A DNA stretch of 64,000 bases, taken from NCBI GenBank assembly GCA_002917075.1, contig NTMA01000099.1, positions 62,001 to 126,000 of the forward strand. The letters are read 5' to 3'. The DNA comes from Hawksworthiomyces lignivorus (lineage: Eukaryota; Ascomycota; Sordariomycetes; Ophiostomatales; Ophiostomataceae). The notes beneath the pieces are model-generated. The model was given only the letters and a program-made list of their open reading frames with translations, had not been told where the DNA came from and did no database searches. Shown here one piece after another: positions 48,436 through 58,329 of the stretch (positions are counted from its first letter, which is position 1; each line of letters starts with the position of its first letter). The position numbers and the translations under genes are program-made.

Positions 48436-49450
48436 ATGGCCCCTGGCTCTCCTCTGCTATCCCAACCGTCGCCAACCAAAAAGTCATCCCAGGAGCTGCC
48501 GTATTACCCACTTGCTTCGCAGCTACCAGACGAATCTCCCACTCGCAGCCCCAACAACAGCAACAACATAAACAACGCAAACGGCTTGAACAGCGGGTAC
48601 GGATCCAACTTGTTGCCTCTGCCGGAGCCAGTGACAGCCGCGGACGTGACCCCATCTGTAATTGCCGACGAAATGGATGTCGACAGCGGAACAGCAGCCC
48701 AGGCGACTTCCCAGTCTGTCCCCCAGGCCGCCCCTCAAGCCGCCCAGGCTCTCCAGAGTCGGCCTATGCGGCGGTCGCCGGTGAGAACGCCTGAGCTGCA
48801 GACTACGCTGCCGCAAAGGCCGCCGCCCAATAATAATTACAATCACACGAACGGCAACTACCGGCAGCAGCAGCAGCAGCGCGGCGCCAGCCAAGGGTTG
48901 GACCAGTCGCCGAACACGCCGGGCCACATTCCGGCCTTCGACTGGGAGGAGTTTGAGGCGCGCTATGAGCAGGCTCTGACCGATATGAACGGCGAAGAGA
49001 AAGATCTCCTTGAAGAATTTGACCGTCTTGTGAACGTATGAAATTTTTGCCTCGTCGGTCTGTGAAGATCAGTCCCAGCTAACCGATTTCCAGTACTTTA
49101 ACGTGTGGGCCTCGGCAGCATCTGCCCACGATGATGAGCGTGCAGTGAAGCGGTAAGCAAAAGACGCCGGCGACTAGTATTTTGCGGCAGCCAATGATCT
49201 GGGTCTTTTCACGACTGATACTGACTTTTATCTAGCTTGCAAACGCGGGAACGTTATGTGAAGATTGCTGAGCAGAGCCTTGGCCAGAGAAAACAGCATC
49301 GTATGATTTATCATCTCATTGTTTCTTTATCACTATTCTCTTTCTTTCTTCGTTGCCATCAAAATGAGACTGACTCTTTCCTTGCCATTTACAGTTACGG
49401 AAGTTGTTCGCGCATTCCAGAGCGCGCTGGCTTTGCTCAGCCAGAGTTGA
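48436..49450 (+). CDS. Conserved-looking coiled-coil protein of unknown function
   Basis: Four exons: 48436-49035, 49094-49152, 49236-49300 and 49395-49450, giving 259 residues. All junctions keep frame, and the three small C-terminal exons together build one continuous helix-forming segment. Residues 1-165 are Ser/Pro/Gln/Asn-rich and disordered. From WEEFEARYEQALTDM onward the protein is charged and heptad-like (FDRLVNYFNVWASAASAHD, VKRLQTRERYVKIAEQSL, LTEVVRAFQSALALL). I do not recognise the family. The regular helical C-terminus interrupted by three introns suggests a conserved interaction module, like small subunits of lysosome-organelle (BLOC/BORC-like) complexes, but that is a guess. 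It shares a promoter with ATG14. Confidence 0.75.
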
Positions 49451-49942
49451 TATTTCGGAATTCATTTGCGGATTTGATTTCATGATCTCAGTTGCTAAGA
49501 CGGGCCATGCGTCCTGGAGGTATATCTTTCATTGCCTTTGTTTTCGGGTCTTTCTTATGATTAACGAATTTATGAATGGCTTAATGTTTATGACTGTAAA
49601 TGAGCTTCTTAATTTCCGCTCCAAAGTAGCTCCAGCAGATCTTTACTGATTTCCTCGAACATGTTATTAGCGAACAAATTTACATTTTTATTTCCACTGA
49701 CAAGAACGAATATTGAGTCTCATTATATTTATGACGACATACTTATACGGTGAGATTTTTTTAAAAATTAGCGAAGGAAAAAGAGAAAAAAAAGTTCTGT
49801 TCTGGTTGTGGTTGGAGGCGAGAAGGAGTGCTATTGATGCTACTCCTAGTATGCGATACCGAGCACGTGACGGTGGCGCGAGTATAAATCACCTGGAGCA
49901 ACCAGGCACCACCAGGCGCGATAATTGCAGCAGAAACAAAAC
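49451..49942. other. Intergenic region upstream of DUF3807-like gene
   Basis: About 490 bp, AT-rich in the middle. CACGTGAC at 49864-49871, 72 bp before the next start codon, matches the Cbf1-type RTCACGTG site on the minus strand. Confidence 0.5.
49864..49871 (-). promoter_or_regulatory. GTCACGTG, Cbf1/E-box type site 72 bp upstream of a start codon
   Basis: Exact RTCACRTG match close to the start of the gene at 49943. Position is suggestive, but chance is not excluded. Confidence 0.35.
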
Positions 49943-50590
49943 ATGGCAGCACTCGCAGGCCTCAGAGTGCCTCAAATTTCACAGGTTCGTCGCATTTTGC
50001 AGAATAAGGACCAATATTCGCTGCTAACCTCTGCGCTCTAGGAAGAACTCTACGCTTTCCATGAGTCGCATTTTTCTCAGCATTCTATTGCTGATTTCCA
50101 TACGAAATTTGTCGGTTTCCCTGAGCGAGCTTCTGACGAGCAAGATGGCACGCAGGACTTGACAACTCATGTTCTCGAGGAAGGAGAGACAAAGGACGAT
50201 GACCAAATCAACACGGAGATAACCGTAGACTGGCCGCTGGAAACCCGCGAGGATAGCGATGCCTGGGACCCAAGCCTCGTCGACGAGCAGTTTGTCGAAA
50301 ATGCAAACACTACCGCAAGCATGAAAGATGATGAAAATCTCGTAGCCGAAGAAGAAATTGTGCCTGAGAAAGAAGCACCCCGAAAGAAGAGGAGAAGAAG
50401 GAAGAACAATAACCGCAGTAGCAGCGGCATGAAGCGGCATGAGGAGAAACTTGACCTACGAAAGCGAACGTGGGATGTCGTGGATACCGGCCTCGGAAGT
50501 CTCGATTACGATGGCATAGAAGGACAACAATCTTCCCTACCCGCACCGTCTCAGAGAAGGCGGGTGCAGTACGGCGAAGACGAGTGGTAA
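49943..50590 (+). CDS. Unknown acidic/basic nuclear-type protein, possibly DUF3807 family
   Basis: Two exons, 49943-49984 and 50042-50590, giving 196 residues. Starts MAALAGLRVPQISQ, then EELYAFHESHFSQHS, an acidic middle (WDPSLVDEQFVEN), a lysine/arginine block (RKKRRRRKNNNRSSS, a likely nuclear localisation signal) and a conserved-looking end, TWDVVDTGLGSLDYDG. The AFHxxHF start, basic block and WDVVDxGLxxLDYD end recall the fungal DUF3807 family, from memory, at moderate certainty. The stop follows GEDEW. A GTAAGT overlaps that stop (TGGTAAGT) and an acceptor at 50675 would extend the frame by 72 residues to 50895; I prefer the short form because the extension has no family character. Confidence 0.7.
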
Positions 50591-51655
50591 GTTCTGCCCC
50601 TCCGCCTCAATTCTGCTACTCCTCTTGACGTCTCTTCGCGCTATATGATGAGAACCATTGTATCGTCATCCTTAGTCGGAAGTCCTTTGTGGAAAGAATA
50701 GTTTCAGCAACTGGCAAACTAGTTGGCAACCTGCAGCATTCTGTCCCAGACCAAAAAGGATCATGTCGAAGCAAAATAATCTTCTCTCTGAAAACAAGTC
50801 GAAGAGCAGTCAAATTTCACAAGTTTAGACATTCTTTCTTAGCAAAGCTTCTCGATACACAAGCTCATTCTTCTTTCTTAGATGACATGCATTAATCTCT
50901 CTCTCAAAAAAATGATACCCTCGATGTTTTTTGCGTAGCAACCTTGCAGTCTCAAGTGAGCCTGGCATATTCTGGGCAATCGTGCAAGAACTAAGTTTTA
51001 CATATATTTACTCGATAGACCACTGTAATATTTCCAACTTCGTACTATAGCAGAGCTTACATAGCTTTATTACCACGAACAAAAAGAAATAGAGCCATGG
51101 TTTCCTCCCAATAGTCTTTATGCCAGTATTGTAATCATATATCTCTATATGCGATATGCATATATATGATATATTCATATATATGATATATATTTAATGA
51201 AGTACCAACCTTCCCCTCACCAACCAGAGCTGAGCCACCAAAATTACCTGGTGACACCAAACTGCCATAATTTTCGAACCAGAACTTCATTTTATCTTAC
51301 CCCTCTACATCGTCGACCGTTTCCCCTCTATTCTCGATCCCAACGCTGGTGTCGAATTCTTTTCTCCGGTGTCGTTTCCGCATTCGCCACAATCCTGAGC
51401 GGCCGGCAGAACTAGGCGACCAAAACCGGCGCGACATCACCAAGGGAAATCCATTTGCGCCGGAGGAAAAAAAAAAAAAAATCAGGCTACGAGGAACCGA
51501 GTACCACGGCGTCAAACATATCAAGCTAGACCGCGCAAAGCAGCAGAGCGGTTGATCTCAGTCTTTAGTCTATCTGTATTTGTTCTCCCCGATACCCTCT
51601 TCAGCTATATTTATTTGGTGCGGACGGCCATCAACGTTCTCGACGGCCCGCAGAG
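50591..51655. other. Intergenic region with AT repeats, promoter of CK2 alpha gene
   Basis: About 1.06 kb. The left part is probably the 3' UTR of the preceding gene. It contains a tandem AT-rich repeat (51159-51192) and an A-run at 51468-51481. The CT-rich right end leads to the CK2 start. Confidence 0.55.
51159..51192. repeat. Tandem AT-rich 17-bp repeat, self-complementary
   Basis: CATATATATGATATATT at 51159-51175 is repeated almost exactly at 51176-51192, within a longer TA-alternating stretch. Easily melted and able to fold back on itself. Confidence 0.8.
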
Positions 51656-53170
51656 ATGGCTCGCGTCTACGCAGATGTCAACCAGAATATGCCACGGGCA
51701 TACTGGGACTATGACAGTGTTAATATCAGTAAGCAGGACCCCGCAGCAGTTCCTTTGGTTCTGGAATGAATACCAATTCCCTGCTGGTCTTGGTGAAGAG
51801 CTTCAGAGAAACTCATTACTGACATGTAATCGCATTGCTTTAGGCTGGGGTGTCCTGGAAAACTATGAAGTTGTTCGGAAAATTGGTACGTGACTCATGA
51901 CTTCCTGGCAGAATACAAGTCCAGACATGGTGGCAGGAGTGAGAGATTGCGTGTTTGTTCCTACTCCGCGATGGCACATTCTCTCCCTATGCTGCATCCA
52001 TGTTACTGTGGTCACATGCCCTCTCGCACAAGTCTGTCTGGCAAGCTAACCGCCGCGTCGCAACAGGCAGAGGCAAATATTCGGAAGTCTTCGAAGGTAT
52101 CAACGTGGTTAACTACCAGAAGTGCGTCATCAAGGTGTTGAAGCCTGTCAAGAAGAAGAAGATTAAGCGCGAGATCAAGATCCTGCAAAATCTTTCAGGA
52201 GGACCAAACATCGTGGCGCTGTTAGACGTGGTTAGGGACTCTCAGGTACGTAATAGATTCTTCAAGGCATCGCAATATTACATGTCAAAATATGTAGATC
52301 TAACCCAACACATAGAGCAAAACGCCATCACTCATCTTTGAGTATGTCAACAATACCGATTTTCGGTCTCTGTACCCCAAATTCACAGACATCGATGTGC
52401 GGTTCTACATCCTGGAGTTGCTCAAAGCCCTAGATTACTGCCACAGCAAGGGTATCATGCATCGCGATGTAAAGCCTCATAACGTTATGATCGACCACGA
52501 GAACCGCAAAGTAAGTGGCAGCTTTCTAACATTATTTTAATTTTGTTCTTTTCTAACGTATTCCAGCTGCGTCTTATCGACTGGGGTTTGGCCGAATTTT
52601 ATCACCCGGGGACCGAGTATAACGTGCGCGTGGCGTCGCGGTACTTCAAGGGCCCAGAACTGCTAGTCGACTTCCAGGAATATGACTATAGCCTGGACAT
52701 GTGGAGCCTGGGAGCCATGTTTGCTTCCATGATCTTCCGCAAAGAACCGTTCTTCCACGGCAACTCCAACTCGGACCAGCTAGTGAAAATCGCAAAGGTT
52801 CTTGGAACAGACGATTTGTTCGACTACCTGGACAAGTATGAAATCGAGCTGGATACTCAGTACGACGACATACTGGGAAGATTTCAGAAGAAGCCGTGGC
52901 ACAGCTTTGTTAACACGGAGAACCAGCGGTTTGTGAGCAGCGAGGCCATTGATTTCCTAGATAAACTGTTGCGATATGACCATGCGGTATGTTTAGCTCT
53001 TGTTGTTGATGCACGAGATGGTATACATCGTTGAGCTAGTAGCTAACTTTATCTAGGAGCGCCTGACTGCGCAAGAGGCTATGGCGCACCCATACTTCGA
53101 CCCAGTGCGAGATGAAGCCACACGACAGAGGCTGCTGGCGAACCCACCAACAAATGGAGCTCATGCATGA
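51656..53170 (+). CDS. CKA1: Casein kinase II catalytic subunit alpha
   Basis: Six exons: 51656-51728, 51844-51885, 52067-52245, 52316-52510, 52567-52986 and 53057-53170, giving 340 residues, the usual length. The order of motifs is complete: [19 protein letters not shown], the glycine loop [11 protein letters not shown], the lysine-rich [16 protein letters not shown] typical of CK2, [12 protein letters not shown], the CK2-specific [19 protein letters not shown] (DWG in place of DFG), and [11 protein letters not shown] near the end. CK2 is a constitutively active acidophilic Ser/Thr kinase working as an alpha2beta2 holoenzyme in nucleus and cytosol. All introns have GTRNGT-type donors. No missing residue. 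Confidence 0.96.
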
Positions 53171-53728
53171 GAAGGAAGACGAGAGTCATTCAAGCGAGAG
53201 GGATCAACGGAACCATAGAGATGCTCTGGCGCCGACAAGGGGCTCACAAGAAACGTGGTAGATGCGCCTTCGTGCTGCACATCTTTTCGTTGCTTTTGGC
53301 CCTTTCGGTGTTCACTCTCTTTGTCGACCTAGTTTCCCCTTCCACTGATTCCTACCATTTCCATGCTCTTTCTATTACTCTCCTTCTCGGACTCGGGATT
53401 ATCAACAAAGGCAACCCACGCAAGATACCCTACTCTCCCCTTTCACCTTCTAATTTCTTCCTCGGGTTTTATCGCGTTTATGGACTCCTGTGTTATGGTT
53501 TTTGGCGTAACAGCGGCGGTGTTTGCAAAATACTAAGTATAGTGGAATAAAAGAATCATTCGGTCAAGCTGTAGAAAGATATAAGATAGTGTTCTATCGG
53601 TGCATTCTAAAGATGCGAGGGTGAAAGTAGGAATTGTGTATGGAGCATTATTTATTATGAATTAATTTATTCTAGATTTTTTTTGTTTGCATCTCATTTT
53701 TAAACATCTATTATTGTTCCGTCGATAT
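53171..53728. other. Convergent 3' intergenic region
   Basis: About 560 bp between CK2 alpha (+) and the Scm3-like gene (-). A 127-codon ORF at 53167-53550 overlaps the CK2 stop codon region and looks like UTR. Confidence 0.6.
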
Positions 53729-55942
53729 CTATTGCGAACATCGAAAGCAGAAGCTGCGTTCGCATCTGAAGCCGTCCTGGCCGCAGCGCCGCATGGTGCC
53801 GCCAGGTGTTTCGATTAGCGACCCTGTTGGGCTCGCCGCTTCAGCGGAAATCAACCTCTGTCGGTTGGCTAGCGGGGAAGAATATAGCAAGGGCAAAGCT
53901 GCTTGTGCGTTGCGCACCGTTCCAGCCGATGACAGGATTTTGCTCTTGGCCATCATCCTGGTAGATAGCGGCGTCCGATGGGCAGAATTCGGTAATCGCT
54001 GTTGCTGCTGCTGCTGCCGGCCACTGTTTAGGCTATCTACCGCCAAAGATGATTCATCTTCATCGTCCGAGCCGCCCGAGTCGTCCGACACGAGGGAGAT
54101 GATGCTGCTATGCCCGTGGCTATTAAGTCTTTTACTTCTTGATGATGATGCCGCCGTTGACTGCGGGAGAAGCGATCCCGGCCTGACTTTGGATTGTGGT
54201 GTAGAAGGCACATCACCTCGGGAGGCCTGAGCAGGAGACTCATCGAGATGCGTCTGCTCGCCCCCATCTCTTTGCACAATTGGTCGCTGAATTCTTGCAT
54301 TGCTTTTCTCACCAGATGAATGCTTTTCAAGCTCTGCGCCCTTCCTAGATATCCTCTTTGCAGCGTTTAAATCTGAACGGGTAGCGGCTTTCTTGTCTTG
54401 TTTTGAATCTGATGGTTGGGAGTCATCACCCTCATCCTTAGACTCCGGGGCAGTTGCATTGCCTGGAATGCTCATCAGTATTGACTTTTCTGGCTCCGAC
54501 CTCTGAGGATGCCGTCGTTTACGAAAACCAAAGTCTTCGTCGTCAGAGAAAACGTAACTGGGGTCCAAGATATTTCGAGAGAATGTCTCCGCTTCATTTT
54601 GCGCAGCTCCGTTTGCAGCAGCCTGAACTTGAGAGCTATCCATTGAAGAAATCTCTTTGACTGCTGTGCCGGAATCGCCATTGTCGTCTTTCTGGATCTC
54701 TGATAAATTAACTGCATGTGGTGGATTAGGCGACAAAATAATTTCAAGCACAGATGAGTTCTCTTTTTCAAGAACTTCCAAAGTGGAAGATGCATGTTCA
54801 TCATGCGGGTCGTTGGGCTCTGGTGACATAGAGTCAGGAACAAATGTTCTTTCTTCTTTTTCTTTCTCTGGATGCAGCTTCCTTGGGCGCCCTCTTCTGC
54901 GCACTGGTGGGCGTTCAATTGCATTTTCTTTTGACTTGTCGACAGCCGAGAGTGATGGCGTCTGCTCCCCTCTTAGTTCTGTCTCTTTAGCGGCCACAGT
55001 TTCTCCATCATATGTTGCTTTTCCTTTGCTATCTTTTGGTTGTATATTCGTGGCGGAGGGAATCTTGCTCTCCTTTGGGATCAAACGATCAGGGACATGT
55101 GTCGCCTCTTTAATTTCTGTCACAGTCTCCGGGGTCCCAAAGCTGAGGTCATCATCATCTTCGGCTAAACTCCCACACCCGCTACCATAGTGTGCTGGAA
55201 GGGCCCGGACCACGATCTGGTTCGGCACCGAAAAGCTGCTTGCTTGGCGATGTAAAGCAAGAGCACTTTTCTCTGGTGTGCTAAAACCTGCATCTGGAAC
55301 ACCGGGAAGCTCGGGGGTTGCCCAAGCTGGATCGACCGCACCAGCTGCGGTGCCAGATGGCGCAAAACCGCTGGATTTATCAAGTGATCGTCCAAGGGGA
55401 CTTCCAAACATGCCACTGCCGAAGGAAAGCGAGCGGCCTATGCCAGGTCGAGGCGATAGCAGGCTCGATAGGCGTGAGGCACTACTACCTGAAGGGCCTA
55501 CTATCTTCACGGTCCGGGACGAAGCCTGGCGTCTAATAACTGCCTTGGAAGTTTGTTGCCGGCTGCCGCCGTCGCCGTTTAATATTCGTTCTTCTTCCTC
55601 ATCTTCCAAGTCTTCGTCCTCCGTTTGAAATTTCGGTTCTTCTGCCACAGGCAGAGATGCAATGTGTCCGTTGTCCACCTCGATTTCGTCAGTGTAGAAA
55701 TTAATCTCGTCGCCGGTGTCGCCGAAATCCTTGCCGTACTTCTCGAACAGTCGCTCGAAAGCAGACTTGAGTTTGTCGTCGGCAACGGCCCTCGACTTTT
55801 CCAATCGGTATTCTGGGTCCTGCTTCATGGCGAATTCTTCCGGATCCATGCCGAGCTCGTCCTCGTCGCCATCGTTGTCTTCGAGAGGCAGCAAATTGCG
55901 AGGCGGGCGACCGAGCCTTGGTCGCTTTGCCGGCGGTTCCAT
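53729..55942 (-). CDS. SCM3: Scm3/HJURP-like CENP-A chaperone with AT-hooks and C-terminal Cys motif
   Basis: Single exon, 737 residues from MEPPAKRPRLG. Residues 54-97 match the Scm3 CENP-A-binding domain: DDKLKSAFERLFEKYGKDF, then GDEINFYTDEIEVDNGH. Scm3/HJURP delivers the centromeric histone Cse4/CENP-A to kinetochores. AT-hook-like basic motifs (KRPRLGRPPRN; RRRGRPRKLHP) suggest DNA binding. Most of the remainder is disordered, acidic and Ser-rich with a short Gln run. The C-terminus is compact and Cys-rich: RRCGQDGFRCERSFCFRC. The ORF stays open upstream to an ATG at 56125, adding 61 residues with four further Cys; I prefer 55942 because relatives, as I recall them, start near MEPPAKR. 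Divergent from ATG6. Confidence 0.82.
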   Translation of the reverse strand: MEPPAKRPRLGRPPRNLLPLEDNDGDEDELGMDPEEFAMKQDPEYRLEKSRAVADDKLKSAFERLFEKYGKDFGDTGDEINFYTDEIEVDNGHIASLPVAEEPKFQTEDEDLEDEEEERILNGDGGSRQQTSKAVIRRQASSRTVKIVGPSGSSASRLSSLLSPRPGIGRSLSFGSGMFGSPLGRSLDKSSGFAPSGTAAGAVDPAWATPELPGVPDAGFSTPEKSALALHRQASSFSVPNQIVVRALPAHYGSGCGSLAEDDDDLSFGTPETVTEIKEATHVPDRLIPKESKIPSATNIQPKDSKGKATYDGETVAAKETELRGEQTPSLSAVDKSKENAIERPPVRRRGRPRKLHPEKEKEERTFVPDSMSPEPNDPHDEHASSTLEVLEKENSSVLEIILSPNPPHAVNLSEIQKDDNGDSGTAVKEISSMDSSQVQAAANGAAQNEAETFSRNILDPSYVFSDDEDFGFRKRRHPQRSEPEKSILMSIPGNATAPESKDEGDDSQPSDSKQDKKAATRSDLNAAKRISRKGAELEKHSSGEKSNARIQRPIVQRDGGEQTHLDESPAQASRGDVPSTPQSKVRPGSLLPQSTAASSSRSKRLNSHGHSSIISLVSDDSGGSDDEDESSLAVDSLNSGRQQQQQQRLPNSAHRTPLSTRMMAKSKILSSAGTVRNAQAALPLLYSSPLANRQRLISAEAASPTGSLIETPGGTMRRCGQDGFRCERSFCFRCSQ

Positions 55943-56400
55943 ATTAACCCCATTGGCACCGGACGACCACCGCTGGCACTCTAAAGGGGTAATTGCGTCA
56001 GGAGAGAGGCCGCTGAGGCTGTAGATGAAGCAATGTGGACAGAGCCCCGCGACGGCTTTCGTTTCGTTGCACCGCGACCCGTTTCTGCTGTCAATATATT
56101 TACAGGGATTGTGTCTAACGCGCATCCACGTGTCTGGTCATGTGCGATTTTCCCGCTACAGCCTAGCCCATCTTATAGGCGCTGACAATTTGTTGCATTT
56201 AGCGGGGTCAGGCGGTAGAGCTTCCTGTACCTTAGCGTATGACATATCCATATAGTTCATAGGCAGCTTCGTACCAGCAGCTGATTCTTTGACCTTTGCA
56301 CATCTATCTCAACCACAACACGTCTGCTTTGTTGGATGCTGCCGTTTCTCTCAAGGGCAGGCCATGCAACAATAGTTGAAGTGGACCGACTCTATCAACC
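55943..56400. promoter_or_regulatory. Bidirectional promoter between SCM3 and ATG6
   Basis: 458 bp between divergent start codons. CACGTG (E-box) lies at 56127-56132. The segment 55943-56125 is also an open frame continuous with SCM3 on the minus strand, so it may be 5' UTR or a coding extension. Confidence 0.5.
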
Positions 56401-58032
56401 ATGTATTGCCAGAGGTGTCGAACGCCGTTGAAGCTAGACAGTTCTCTGGAGGATCTTAATCCGGCAGCTTATGACCTCTTTGTAGGTGCGTACTGATTCA
56501 GATGCGAATGCGAGACTGCCAAGTTATCCTGGATTCCCTTCCGCGTTGCTAACAGTACTGAATAACTAGCTACTGCGTCTCAGTCACCTCAGAGAAAGCG
56601 CACGCAGCTGCGACCACCAAACTCCACGGACGCGGACCGGCGAGCGCTGTACGACCAAGTCTCAAAAAATGCCGGACCCGCAACCTTCAAGAGACACAGC
56701 GGTGGTGGTGCGAGAGGTGATGGAGCTATGCGGGATAGCTCCGCCATGTCCTTTGTTCTGCTATCTGATTCGGCGGTAGCGCCATCAGGGGCCGGCTTAG
56801 GCGGGCGGGAGACACAAAGTTCCGATTTCAGCCCTCCGTTCCCCGCGCCGTACGGCGTGTCGTCTGGAGACGGCGGGGGCGGCGGCGAGGATGGCTATGG
56901 AGCCAGGGGAATGGAGCGCATCACGAAGCTGTTTGAAATAATATCCGCCCGTTCCGACGTCGACCACCCCGTATGCGTTGAGTGCACAGAGATGCTTGTG
57001 GAAGGGCTGCAGCAACGGCTAGATGCTGCCACGCGTGAGCGAGATGCATATATCACCTTTCTGAAAAAGACACAAGCCGATGTGCCGACAGAAGAAGAGG
57101 TACAAGCCCAGGCGGAAGCGCTGCAAATGGCAAAGCAGCAAGAGGCCGAGGCAATGGCTGAGCTGCTGCAGCTCGAGAAAGACAAGGCCAAGCTGGACGA
57201 GGAGATCCTAGCGCTGGAAGTTGAGTCGAAGGAGCTGGATCTTGAAGAAGAGCGCTTCTGGCGCGAGCGCAACGCATTTGCAACCAAGCTGTCTGACTTC
57301 CAGAACGAACGCGACAGCATCAACGCCAAGTACGACCACGATGCGCGGCTGCTAGAGAGGCTGCAGCGGTCAAATGTCTATAACGACACCTTCTGCATCA
57401 GCCACGACGGCACCTTTGCCACGATCAACGGCTTGCGGCTGGGCCGCCTGTCGGCACGGCCGGTGGACTGGCCGGAGATCAATGCGGCTTGGGGCCACGC
57501 GTTGCTGCTGCTCGTCACCGTGGCCGACAAGCTGAACTACCGATTCGAAAACTACGAGCCGCTGCCGATGGGCTCAACATCTCGCATCGTGCGCTACGAT
57601 CAGCCATCCCCGGCATCCAGCCGGCTAGGTGGAGGCGGCGGCGGTGGTGGCATTTCGGGAGGAGGCGCGGCAAATCGTATCTCAGCGCCGCCCCCCGCGC
57701 CAAAGAAGCATGTTTTGGAGCTGTACTCGTCTGGTGACATGCCGCTTGGTCTCACATTTATGCACCGGCGTTTTGACAACGCCATGGTGGCATTCTTGGA
57801 GCTGGTACGCCAGCTCGGTGTCTTCGTCCATCAGCAAACATCAACTGGGGGACAACACCCACTCAGCCTCCCGTACCGAATAGAAGGCGACAAGATCGGC
57901 GATGTGAGCATCAAGTTGGGTATTGCCCAGGACGACGGATGGACCAAGGCATGCAAGCTCACACTGACTTGCTGTAAATTCCTCCTTGCTCATGCGAGCA
58001 ACGTCAACTCAGCGTCGACGCGCGGCTCTTGA
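56401..58032 (+). CDS. ATG6: Beclin 1 homolog Atg6/Vps30
   Basis: Two exons, 56401-56485 and 56570-58032, giving 515 residues. The N-terminus MYCQRCRTPLKLD has the paired Cys of fungal Atg6. The BH3-like/early conserved segment includes ERITKLFEIISARSDVDHPVCVECTEML, cited here as positions about 150-180. A long coiled coil follows (about 180-310: EEEVQAQAEALQMAKQQEAE, shortened), which binds Atg14 or Vps38. The C-terminal BARA membrane-binding domain shows the family hallmark YNDTFCISHDGTFATINGLR and ends with KACKLTLTCCKFLLAH. A Gly-rich loop (GGGGGGGISGGG) interrupts the BARA region. Atg6 is a core subunit of both PI3-kinase complexes, in autophagy and vacuolar sorting. Its partner ATG14 lies about 9 kb upstream. 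Confidence 0.95.
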
Positions 58033-58329
58033 TTACAGTTTATTCAATGTAGAGAAGAGCGATGGTATACAGATCATTCACATTGGGATGCATTATGATG
58101 AAATAATATGCAACGGAATTCACGGTGTTTCTATGGCGCTGGTGTGATTTATTTTTCATTATGGATTCGATAGAGACAGGAAAGCTTTGTTTATTAGGGT
58201 CTTATTTTCACATAAATACTTCTTGATCGCCAATAACAAATTTTGACGCACATATAGCGCAGGCTGAAATTACTCTTCACACAAACTGCATATCATTTTT
58301 GTCGGTCCCGATCATCTCTCAGTCGTAGA

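Noticed and set aside
53167..53550. 127-codon ORF after CK2 alpha
   Set aside because: Starts inside the CK2 stop region in another frame; hydrophobic T-rich translation typical of a 3' UTR.
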